This document shows, piece after piece, positions 14,236 through 21,404 of a stretch of 21,404 bases of DNA. The notes beneath the pieces were generated by a model. That model had not been told where the DNA came from. It did no database searches and saw only the letters and a list, made by a program, of their open reading frames with translations. The stretch lies in the NCBI GenBank assembly GCA_934725305.1, contig CAKVBA010000048.1:1-21404 (forward strand), written 5' to 3'. Position 1 is the first letter of the stretch; every line of letters starts with the position of its first letter. Origin of the DNA: an uncultured Parabacteroides sp. (GTDB taxonomy: Bacteria; Bacteroidota; Bacteroidia; Bacteroidales; Tannerellaceae). Made by a program: the position numbers and the translations under genes.

Positions 14236-17200
14236 ATGTCTAAAAGTGGTATCAAAAAGGTGATTGTTCTTGGCTCTGGAGCCTTGAAGATCGGACAAGC
14301 AGGAGAGTTTGATTATTCTGGTTCACAGGCATTGAAGGCGCTGAGAGAAGAAGGAATCAGCACCGTATTGCTGAATCCGAACATTGCAACAATTCAAACA
14401 TCAGAAGGTGTAGCAGACAAGGTTTATTTCTTGCCAATCACTCCCTATTTTGTTGAAGAGGTAATCAAGAAAGAACAACCAGACGGAATTCTGTTGGCCT
14501 TCGGTGGTCAGACAGCTCTAAACTGCGGTACAGAACTTTATACAAACGGCACATTGGCCAAATATGGCGTAAAGGTGCTGGGTACTTCCGTTGAAGCTAT
14601 CATGTACACAGAAGACCGTGACCTGTTTGTGAAGAAACTGGACGAAATAGAGGTTAAGACTCCTATCAGCCAGGCTGTAGAAAGCATGGAAGATGCAGTC
14701 GCTGCCGCTCACAAAATCGGTTTCCCGGTTATGATCCGTTCTGCCTATGCGTTAGGTGGTATGGGTAGCGGTATCTGCAAAGACGAAGCCGAACTACGCA
14801 CATTAGCGGAAAGTGCTTTCGCTTATTCTCCGCAGATCTTGGTCGAAGAGTCTCTAAAGGGTTGGAAAGAGATTGAATTCGAAGTTATCCGCGATAAGAA
14901 CGACCATTGCTTCACGGTTGTAAGCATGGAAAACGTTGACCCGCTGGGCGTACACACAGGCGAAAGTATCGTTGTGGCTCCTACTTGCTCATTGACTGAA
15001 AAAGAATTGACACTGCTGAAAGAACTTTCAACAAAGACAATCCGTCACTTGGGCATTGTAGGTGAATGTAACATCCAGTATGCTTTCAACTCCGACACTT
15101 GCGACTATCGTGTGATTGAGGTAAACGCTCGCTTAAGCCGCTCTTCTGCCTTGGCATCCAAAGCCAGCGGTTATCCTTTGGCTTTCGTTGCTGCTAAGCT
15201 GGCTTTGGGTTATGGCCTGGACGAGATTGGCGAAATGGGAACACCGAACTCAGCCTACAAAGCTCCGGAAGTGGATTATATGATCGTTAAGATTCCGCGC
15301 TGGGACTTGACTAAGTTCGCTGGTGTTAGCCGTCTGATCGGTTCAAGCATGAAGTCTGTAGGTGAAATCATGTCTATCGGTAAGAGCTTCGAAGAGATCA
15401 TCCAGAAGGGCTTACGTATGATCGGTCAAGGTATGCACGGTTTCGTAGGTAACAACGACGTTGAGTTTGCAGACTTGGATAATGAGCTGGCCAACCCGAC
15501 AGACCTGCGTGTCTTTGCGATTGCAAAGGCCTTGGAACAGGGTTATAGCGTTGAACGCATCCACGAGCTTTCTAAGATTACTCCGTGGTTCTTGGAAAGA
15601 ATGAAGAACATCGTCGATTATTCTCAGAAGCTGAAGAGCTATAACAAGATTGAAGATTTGCCCGAAGATGTTTTGAAAGAGGCAAAACGCTTAGGCTTCT
15701 CCGACTTCCAGATTGCCCGTTTTGTAGAGAACCCTACAGGTAACATGGAAAAGGAAAACATCCGCGTACGTAACTTGCGTAAGAAGATGGGAATCCTGCC
15801 AACCGTTAAGCGAATCAACACAATCGCTTCTGAACATCCTGAGCTGACCAACTATCTGTATATGACATACGATGGAAGCGATCATGATATACCATATTAT
15901 AAGAATGACAAGAATGTGATCATCTTGGGTTCTGGTGCTTACCGCATCGGTTCATCTGTAGAGTTTGACTGGTGTTCTGTCAATGCAGCACAGACTGCTC
16001 GCAAGTTGGGCTATAAGTCAATCATGATCAACTACAACCCGGAAACCGTATCAACCGACTACGATATGTGCGACCGCCTGTACTTCGACGAATTGTCATT
16101 CGAACGTGTACTCGACGTTATCGACCTTGAAATACCGAAAGGTGTGATTGTTTCCGTTGGTGGTCAGATTCCTAATAACCTGGCTATGAAACTTCATCGC
16201 CAGAATGTGCCTATCTTGGGTACATCGCCTATTAGCATCGACCGCGCAGAAAACCGTCACAAGTTCTCTGCTATGTTGGATACATTGGGCATCGACCAGC
16301 CTCGTTGGGCCGAACTGACCAGTATGGAAGAGATTGATGCCTTCATCGAAAAAGTGGGCTTCCCTATCTTGATTCGTCCGTCATACGTATTGTCTGGTGC
16401 GGCTATGAATGTTTGCCACAACAAGGAACAGATGATCGAATTCTTGGGATTGGCTGCTAAGGTATCCAAAGAATATCCTGTTGTTGTCTCTGAATTTATG
16501 CAGGGAACTAAAGAGATTGAATTTGACGCTGTTGCCAAGAATGGCGAAGTGGTTGAATATGCAATCTCTGAACATATCGAATTTGCCGGTGTTCACTCAG
16601 GCGACGCAACCTTAGTATTCCCCGCACAAAAGATCTACTTCGAGACTGCACGCCGCATCAAGAAGGTAAGTAAAATGATTGCCAAAGAGTTGAACATCAG
16701 TGGTCCGTTCAACATCCAGTTCTTGGCTAAAAACAACTTCGTAAAGGTTATCGAATGTAACTTGCGTGCTTCTCGTAGCTTCCCGTTCGTTTCTAAGGTA
16801 TTGAAACGCAACTTCATCGAAACGGCAACACGCATTATGTTGGATGCTCCTTATACACAACCGGACAAGAGTGCTTTTGATATCGATTGGATTGGTGTAA
16901 AGGCTTCTCAGTTCTCATTTGCCCGTCTGCACAATGCAGACCCTGTATTGGGTGTGGACATGAGCTCTACAGGTGAAGTTGGTTGTATCGGAGATGACTT
17001 CAACGAAGCACTATTGTCGGCTATGATTGCAGTAGGCAACAAAATCCCGAAGAAAAACGTATTGGTATCTTCAGGTGCTGCCAAGAGCAAAGTAGATCTA
17101 TTGGAACCGTGCCGTATGTTGGCTGCTAAAGGCTATACAATCTATGGAACTCACGGAACAGCCAAGTTCTTGAACGATAATGGCATCAAGGCAACTGCTG

Positions 17201-17454
17201 TTTGCTGGCCGGATGAAAAGGGCGATCTGAATATCATGGAAATGTTCAGCAAGCATATCTTCGAACTGATTGTAAACATTCCAAAGGATCATAGCAAACG
17301 TGAATTGACTAACGGTTACAAGATTCGCCGTGCCGCTATCGACCATAACATCCCGTTGATCACCAACGCTCGCTTGGCAAGTGCCTTTATTAACGCATTC
17401 TGTAGCATGAATGTAGAAGACATTCAAATTAAGAGCTGGCAAGAATATAAATAA
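14236..17454 (+). CDS. carB: Carbamoyl-phosphate synthase large subunit
   Basis: The 1072-aa protein has the full CarB plan. A first ATP-grasp half (about 1-400, starting KVIVLGSGALKIGQAGEFDYSGSQA) makes carboxyphosphate. An oligomerisation domain (about 400-550) is followed by the second ATP-grasp half (about 555-935, starting NVIILGSGAYRIGSSVEFDW), which makes carbamoyl phosphate. A C-terminal MGS-like allosteric domain (about 940-1072) retains the THGTA phosphate-binding turn. With the CarA glutaminase it supplies carbamoyl phosphate for pyrimidines and arginine. Length equals the E. coli enzyme. carA is not adjacent: trpS is divergent upstream and a regulator gene follows. Expression is probably set by the attenuator at 14126-14159. 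A strong terminator follows at 17491-17528, so carB appears monocistronic apart from its leader. Confidence 0.97.
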   Translation: MSKSGIKKVIVLGSGALKIGQAGEFDYSGSQALKALREEGISTVLLNPNIATIQTSEGVADKVYFLPITPYFVEEVIKKEQPDGILLAFGGQTALNCGTELYTNGTLAKYGVKVLGTSVEAIMYTEDRDLFVKKLDEIEVKTPISQAVESMEDAVAAAHKIGFPVMIRSAYALGGMGSGICKDEAELRTLAESAFAYSPQILVEESLKGWKEIEFEVIRDKNDHCFTVVSMENVDPLGVHTGESIVVAPTCSLTEKELTLLKELSTKTIRHLGIVGECNIQYAFNSDTCDYRVIEVNARLSRSSALASKASGYPLAFVAAKLALGYGLDEIGEMGTPNSAYKAPEVDYMIVKIPRWDLTKFAGVSRLIGSSMKSVGEIMSIGKSFEEIIQKGLRMIGQGMHGFVGNNDVEFADLDNELANPTDLRVFAIAKALEQGYSVERIHELSKITPWFLERMKNIVDYSQKLKSYNKIEDLPEDVLKEAKRLGFSDFQIARFVENPTGNMEKENIRVRNLRKKMGILPTVKRINTIASEHPELTNYLYMTYDGSDHDIPYYKNDKNVIILGSGAYRIGSSVEFDWCSVNAAQTARKLGYKSIMINYNPETVSTDYDMCDRLYFDELSFERVLDVIDLEIPKGVIVSVGGQIPNNLAMKLHRQNVPILGTSPISIDRAENRHKFSAMLDTLGIDQPRWAELTSMEEIDAFIEKVGFPILIRPSYVLSGAAMNVCHNKEQMIEFLGLAAKVSKEYPVVVSEFMQGTKEIEFDAVAKNGEVVEYAISEHIEFAGVHSGDATLVFPAQKIYFETARRIKKVSKMIAKELNISGPFNIQFLAKNNFVKVIECNLRASRSFPFVSKVLKRNFIETATRIMLDAPYTQPDKSAFDIDWIGVKASQFSFARLHNADPVLGVDMSSTGEVGCIGDDFNEALLSAMIAVGNKIPKKNVLVSSGAAKSKVDLLEPCRMLAAKGYTIYGTHGTAKFLNDNGIKATAVCWPDEKGDLNIMEMFSKHIFELIVNIPKDHSKRELTNGYKIRRAAIDHNIPLITNARLASAFINAFCSMNVEDIQIKSWQEYK

Positions 17455-17460
17455 CGAGAG

Positions 17461-17483
17461 TTTTGCCTATCTTTGTGGCAAAA
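17461..17483 (+). promoter_or_regulatory. Inverted repeat around a -7-like element after carB
   Basis: TTTTGCC (17461-17467) and GGCAAAA (17477-17483) are perfect inverted repeats separated by 9 nt. The spacer overlaps TATCTTTG (17468-17475), an exact -7 match, but there is no -33 TTTG and the carB terminator lies downstream. It could be an operator-covered promoter for the regulator gene or a chance hairpin. Confidence 0.3.
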
Positions 17484-17490
17484 GATACAT

Positions 17491-17528
17491 AGAGGTGTGT
17501 CAAAGTATTTTTGGCACACCTCTTTTTT
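17491..17528 (+). terminator. Rho-independent terminator of carB
   Basis: GAGGTGTG (17492-17499) pairs with CACACCTC (17515-17522), and the stem extends inward with near-complementary TCAAAG/TTTTGG. Six T follow. It lies 37 bp past the carB stop and separates carB from the regulator gene. Confidence 0.9.
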
Positions 17529-17563
17529 ATAGACAATTATCTTAAAGAGACTTTAGAAAGACC

Positions 17564-19627
17564 ATGCATAAACTTTTACTATATACTCTAATCTTGATCT
17601 TGCCACATATCATATACGGACAAGAGCTAACTCAAAGCCCACCGACTTTTCTTGTCCAAAATTATTCAGTAACCGACTATAATGCCAGTTGCCTCAACCG
17701 CGAAGTGGCCGTCTCTTATTGGGGATCGCTCTATGTGGCCAACAACTCCGGCTTACTCTCGTTCGACGGCAACAACTGGAGACTACATCGGTTGCCCGAC
17801 AAAGAGGGTCTCTTTCAGCTGGTGTTTAGTAATGACACTATCTATACCAAAGGAGAAATCAACTGCGGCTATTGGGTCTATGACGAAAAGGGTTACCTGA
17901 ACTATCACCAGCTCGATGAAAAACCAAGCCATATCCATTTCCGTTTACCGATATTAAGCGGACCTATTCCCGAAGAGATAAAGATGTACAGCCCCAGTTG
18001 CTTTGCCGAAGTGGGACCATACAACTTTATCGGTACCCTTAAAAATGGTCTGTATATTACCGATAAAGAGGGCAAAATCATACGACACCTCGATCAATTC
18101 AACCTGTTAACAGACAATTGTATCCGCGACATCTGTGTACAAGACACCGACTTGGTGTGGCTTGCAACAGACAATGGCATTGCACAAATTGACATCAATC
18201 CTCCAATCACCCTCTTGGGCCACCGCAGCAAGGTGGGCAAACTCCTTGAAGCTACGCTATACCAAGACAGTCTCTATATCCAAAGTAATCTAGGCTATTT
18301 CAGGAAGCGATTGGATCCCGGAGCTACATTTGAACCTGTTTCTGAAGAGATTGGCAAGAGCCGAATCAGCGTTAATCCAAACGAAGAGAACTACACCTTG
18401 CAAAATCTATTCCAAGATCCGCAGAGCTTAGGTGTCTTTTCTCAGACAGAAAGTATATCCCGAGCCTATGAAGACCACTTCTGGCTGACTGCTAACAACC
18501 AGTCTGGATTGTTTCATGTGGCCGATGGAGAAGGACAGATCAAATGCCGTATCCTATTTAATAATTATAATTTGCATTTGGTGACACGAGGTAAACGCAT
18601 CATTCCTCTTAACAGGTCGCTCTGCGCTGTTTCAACCATGGAAGGTCCTATGCTGATCAATATAAACCGATTGGTACAAAGTGGTCTGGGATCGCTCACA
18701 ATGCCCAAGGTGCGCTCAATTGAATATACCGACGGCAACGGTGATCATGCCTTGTATCCTGATACCAATCAGATCTCACTACCTCATAGCTTCAAAGAGG
18801 TCCGATTAAACATCGGAACAACAGTATTTACTCCCAATCATCAGATCAGCTATAAACTAGAAGGTATCTCTCTCGACTGGTCGCCTTGGCAGAAAGATGG
18901 AGAAATCTCCTTCTTGCAACTTCCGACGGGCAAGTACAAACTACATATCCGCAAATATGTAGTAAAAGGACCTTTCCCCGAATTATCGATACTCATAGAG
19001 GTGCGCCCGCCTTGGTATAACACGATTTGGGCCTATATCCTCTACATCTTGGCAACAGGCTTCAGTGGCTATCTGTTCCTGCATTATTATACACTAAGTC
19101 GGCAAAAGAAGGAGAAGGACAGATTGGAACAAATCCAGATGGCCGAAGCACAACGCATGCAACAGATCAAAAGCGAAATGTTGGAAGCTGAGCTACAAAA
19201 CAAGAACAATGAGCTGACATTGCAAACCTCTGCACTGGTCAAAAGAAATCAAGCCATCCAATCGTTCTTGGACGAATTGGAAAAGCAGAAAGAGACTTTA
19301 GGCGACCGCTATCCCAATAAGCTATACAACAAATTGCACTTGCTAATGGAAGAGGCCTTAGAGAACCAATCTGATTGGCTACAGTTCGAGACCTATTTCA
19401 ACAGTGCACACCATAACTTCATGGACAGACTTCGCCAACAGTATAGCGATATCACCAGCGGCGACCTGCGCATCTGTTGCCTACTAAGAATGAATCTATC
19501 GACCAAAGAAATTGCATCACTTCTCAATGTCTCCGTCAGGGCTGTTGAGCTGAGACGTTATCGATTAAGGAAACGATTGAACTTGGATAGTGAGACAAAT
19601 CTGGTTGATTTCTTAATGAACTTTTAA
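17564..19627 (+). CDS. Membrane-bound one-component regulator: sensor propeller, Y_Y_Y, LuxR-type HTH
   Basis: The 687-aa protein begins with a Sec signal (about 1-19, IIYGQ) and a large periplasmic sensor of beta-propeller type (about 40-390; blades such as VAVSYWGSLYVANNSGLLSFDG and LVWLATDNGIAQID). A triple-Tyr domain follows (about 400-478, ISYKLEGISLDWSPWQ). One membrane helix (487-511) leads to a cytoplasmic coiled coil (about 512-575). The protein ends in a LuxR-like helix-turn-helix (about 632-672, LSTKEIASLLNVSVRAVELRRYRL). The periplasmic half matches hybrid two-component sensors of Bacteroidetes, but there is no histidine kinase or receiver. Ligand sensing would therefore pass directly through the membrane to DNA binding. 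The SQR gene follows on the same strand after 201 bp and is the likeliest target. Confidence 0.87.
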   Translation: MHKLLLYTLILILPHIIYGQELTQSPPTFLVQNYSVTDYNASCLNREVAVSYWGSLYVANNSGLLSFDGNNWRLHRLPDKEGLFQLVFSNDTIYTKGEINCGYWVYDEKGYLNYHQLDEKPSHIHFRLPILSGPIPEEIKMYSPSCFAEVGPYNFIGTLKNGLYITDKEGKIIRHLDQFNLLTDNCIRDICVQDTDLVWLATDNGIAQIDINPPITLLGHRSKVGKLLEATLYQDSLYIQSNLGYFRKRLDPGATFEPVSEEIGKSRISVNPNEENYTLQNLFQDPQSLGVFSQTESISRAYEDHFWLTANNQSGLFHVADGEGQIKCRILFNNYNLHLVTRGKRIIPLNRSLCAVSTMEGPMLININRLVQSGLGSLTMPKVRSIEYTDGNGDHALYPDTNQISLPHSFKEVRLNIGTTVFTPNHQISYKLEGISLDWSPWQKDGEISFLQLPTGKYKLHIRKYVVKGPFPELSILIEVRPPWYNTIWAYILYILATGFSGYLFLHYYTLSRQKKEKDRLEQIQMAEAQRMQQIKSEMLEAELQNKNNELTLQTSALVKRNQAIQSFLDELEKQKETLGDRYPNKLYNKLHLLMEEALENQSDWLQFETYFNSAHHNFMDRLRQQYSDITSGDLRICCLLRMNLSTKEIASLLNVSVRAVELRRYRLRKRLNLDSETNLVDFLMNF

Positions 19628-19703
19628 TTTTAATTCTATAGATTTTGTGTACCTACAAATGATTATTAATCAATAATTTGAAATATGCTAAAACAAGCTT
19701 GAG

Positions 19704-19762
19704 AAAGTCCTGTTGTAGTAAAAGAGAAAGAAAAAAAGAGATGTGAAAGTCGTGTAGTAGTC
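19704..19762 (+). promoter_or_regulatory. Pair of direct repeats upstream of the SQR promoter
   Basis: AAAGTCCTGTTGTAGTA (19704-19720) and AAAGTCGTGTAGTAGTC (19746-19762) agree at 14 of 17 positions with starts 42 bp apart, about four helical turns. The second copy ends 5 bp before the -33 element at 19768, the usual place for an activator site. The rest of the 19628-19828 gap is AT-rich with a small palindrome at 19662-19677. Confidence 0.45.
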
Positions 19763-19767
19763 TTTTA

Positions 19768-19799
19768 TTTGCCCATCTGAGCGGATTGAGGTTTCTTTG
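19768..19799 (+). promoter_or_regulatory. Promoter of the SQR gene
   Basis: TTTG (19768-19771), a 20-nt spacer and TTTCTTTG (19792-19799) form a -33/-7 pair with one mismatch to TAnnTTTG. Transcription would start near 19806, about 23 nt before the ATG. Confidence 0.55.
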
Positions 19800-19828
19800 C
19801 ATCGTAATCTTTAAGTCCATTATTATTC

Positions 19829-21205
19829 ATGATGAAACACGAGTTGATAGAACAATGGAACAAGATGGAATGGGATGCCATTGATCGACGGCATTTTCTC
19901 AAAATCCTAATGACAACAGGACTATTAACATTGGTCAGTACGAATAAAGCTCATGCTTTGCGTAGCCAAGCTAAAGGTAAAATTGTCATCATCGGAGGCG
20001 GAGCCGCCGGCATCAGCATGGCTGCTTATTTGAAAAGATGGCTCGATCAACCGGACATCACGATAATAGATCTTTGTGACCGCCATTATTATCAACCGGG
20101 GTTTTCAATGATTGCAACGGGAATCTGCCAACCGAATGAGATTTGGAAGAAACAGAGTGATTGCATTCCCAGCGATATAAAATGGATTAAAGATAGTGTC
20201 TTGGCAATCGATCCTGTATGGAATCAGATAACCACTAAAAATCACAGTAAGCTATCTTACGATTTTCTAGTTCTGACTCCGCAAGTGCAGATCAATTGGA
20301 ACCAAATAGAAGGCATCAGCCGCGACACACTTGGACAAGGCAACGCACATAGCATGTATGACTTCGAAGGCGCTCAGAAAACATGGAAAGCCCTTCAGGA
20401 ATTCTCCCAAAAAGGAGGCCATGGAATCTGTACAGATACATTTACGGCACATACATGCGAAGGCGCACCCAAAGAGATTTGTCTGCTGACAGACGACTAT
20501 ACACGCAAACAGGGTACACGCGACCACATGACGCTCGACTTTTTCTCTGCGTCTGAGATAGTGCTTGATGTGCCTTACTATGCGACCCGCCTGTTAGAAA
20601 TATATAAAGAGAGAAACATTCCTATCAACTTGAATGTACGCTTGAAAGGAGTTGACACAACCACCAAACAGGTACATTTTGAGAGAATAGAGAAACGGGG
20701 AGAAGAGAAGATTTATACAACTTATGTTGAAGATTACGACTTCCTCCACTTTATACCGCCCATGTCTGCGCCCGACTTTGTTCGTGAGTCCGGATTGGGT
20801 TGTACGAAAGGAAAGCTGGCTGAAGAGGCTTGGGTAATGGTCGATAAGGCAACCTTGGTTCATAAGAAATACCTCAACATTATCTCGTTTGGTGATGTAG
20901 CGGGTATTCCAACCGGCAAAACGAATGCGGCTACATGCATGCAGATGCCAATAGCGGCAAAGAATTTAATTTCATTGATGGAAGGCAAAGAGCCAACCGA
21001 AAGATACAATGGATATGCAGCTTGTCCGATTGCAACGGACTTTGGACATGTTTTGGTATGCGAGTTTGACTATAACAAGAATCCGCAAACAACATTCCCC
21101 TTCACGCTGCTCGACTCATCTAAGGAACATTGGATGGGATGGCTAATGAAGGTCTATATGCAAAAGCCCCTCTACTTCTACCGAATGTTGAAGGGTTATG
21201 TATAA
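19829..21205 (+). CDS. sqr: Sulfide:quinone oxidoreductase-like flavoprotein with Tat-like signal
   Basis: The 458-aa protein has an FAD-binding Rossmann motif (IIGGGAAG, 54-61). It also has the redox cysteines that mark sulfide:quinone oxidoreductases: C210 in HTCEGAP (SQR consensus KCxGAPxK) and C399 in AACPIATDFGHVLVCEFDY (consensus SCPLVTxxxxVxLAEFDY). The C-terminal stretch PLYFYRMLKG resembles the amphipathic membrane-binding tail of SQRs. Such enzymes oxidise sulfide and pass electrons to the quinone pool. Residues 19-25 read DRRHFLK, close to the twin-arginine consensus, followed by a hydrophobic stretch and an AHA cleavage region, implying folded export to the periplasmic side. It follows the membrane regulator and has its own promoter and terminator. 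Flavocytochrome c sulfide dehydrogenase is a relative, but the SQR-type cysteines and tail favour SQR. Confidence 0.85.
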   Translation: MMKHELIEQWNKMEWDAIDRRHFLKILMTTGLLTLVSTNKAHALRSQAKGKIVIIGGGAAGISMAAYLKRWLDQPDITIIDLCDRHYYQPGFSMIATGICQPNEIWKKQSDCIPSDIKWIKDSVLAIDPVWNQITTKNHSKLSYDFLVLTPQVQINWNQIEGISRDTLGQGNAHSMYDFEGAQKTWKALQEFSQKGGHGICTDTFTAHTCEGAPKEICLLTDDYTRKQGTRDHMTLDFFSASEIVLDVPYYATRLLEIYKERNIPINLNVRLKGVDTTTKQVHFERIEKRGEEKIYTTYVEDYDFLHFIPPMSAPDFVRESGLGCTKGKLAEEAWVMVDKATLVHKKYLNIISFGDVAGIPTGKTNAATCMQMPIAAKNLISLMEGKEPTERYNGYAACPIATDFGHVLVCEFDYNKNPQTTFPFTLLDSSKEHWMGWLMKVYMQKPLYFYRMLKGYV

Positions 21206-21252
21206 TAAAATAGCTAAACACAAAAAACCTCCCTATAATTGAAATGCCAAAC

Positions 21253-21290
21253 AAAAGCCTCGGTTTACTTCTCAAAAACCGAGGCCTTTT
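21253..21290 (+). terminator. Rho-independent terminator after the SQR gene
   Basis: GCCTCGGTTT (21257-21266) and AAACCGAGGC (21276-21285) form a perfect 10-bp stem, flanked by AAAA before and CTTTT after, so it may work in both directions. It lies about 50 bp past the stop. Confidence 0.85.
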
Positions 21291-21329
21291 CATTTATTAT
21301 CCTAAACCAATAATAACGGTCTCAAAAAG

Positions 21330-21404
21330 GGTTCAGTAGATTTTTCGTGGGGATAATTTTTTATCCTCGAGAAGTATTGCTTACTTCGTATTATGAAAAA
21401 CGAT
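21330..21404 (-). repeat. Right terminal copy of the 75-bp inverted repeat
   Basis: This is the exact reverse complement of bases 2-76, with the same two internal palindromes at 21351-21366 and 21371-21387. The element would continue beyond the window. Its inner edge reads GGTTCAGTAGATTTTTCG, which could be the terminus of an insertion sequence, but I cannot assign a family. Confidence 0.9.

Noticed and set aside
17564..19627. Hybrid two-component system sensor (HTCS)
   Set aside because: The membrane helix is followed by a coiled coil and HTH only; there is no histidine kinase, ATPase or receiver domain.
1..21404. tRNA, rRNA, integrase, phage or toxin-antitoxin genes
   Set aside because: None was recognised on either strand; the segment looks chromosomal despite the terminal repeats.

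Overview
The window reads as a chromosomal segment of a gut-type Bacteroidales (Bacteroides/Parabacteroides-like) genome. The grounds are Bacteroidetes-specific families (DUF4249 lipoprotein, STN-type TonB receptor, FecR with a DUF4974-like tail, triple-Tyr membrane regulator), near absence of Shine-Dalgarno sites, and several promoters of the Bacteroides form TTTG-N19/20-TAnnTTTG. Genus cannot be fixed from the sequence alone. Both ends carry the same 75-bp sequence in inverted orientation, so the window looks like a contig or segment bounded by two oppositely oriented copies of one repeat.

Layout. 292-3660 (minus): nudC (NADH/NAD-cap pyrophosphatase) and a lipoprotein M1 aminopeptidase. 3814-4614 (plus): an unrecognised secreted, barrel-like protein. 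4615-5153: convergent gap with a strictly phased 22-bp repeat array. 5154-11074 (minus): a six-gene trans-envelope signalling operon in the order ECF sigma, small outer-membrane barrel, 54-aa micro-lipoprotein, FecR-type anti-sigma, STN-TonB receptor, DUF4249 lipoprotein. 11075-11539: the sigma promoter and a second phased array, inverted relative to the first. 11540-12724 (minus): membrane acyltransferase. 12841-13896 (minus): trpS. 13897-14235: divergent control region with a leader ORF running through an intrinsic terminator. 14236-17454 (plus): carB. 17564-19627 (plus): membrane-bound one-component regulator. 19829-21205 (plus): sulfide:quinone oxidoreductase with a twin-arginine-like signal.

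How parts work together. The 5154-11074 operon has the parts of a Fec-like relay: the receptor's STN domain would signal to FecR, which would release the sigma factor. The substrate is unknown and there is no SusD. The carB leader resembles the enterobacterial pyrBI attenuator: promoter, short ORF, small hairpin, U-rich tract, and a terminator inside the ORF just before a pyrimidine gene. The regulator at 17564 is followed by the SQR gene, whose promoter has two direct repeats immediately upstream, suggesting a sensor-controlled sulfide oxidation pair.

The best candidates for something new are the carB leader, the inverted 8-unit phased arrays bracketing the signalling operon, the 54-aa lipoprotein in that operon, and the regulator/Tat-SQR pair. 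All assignments come from reading the sequence; no database search was made.
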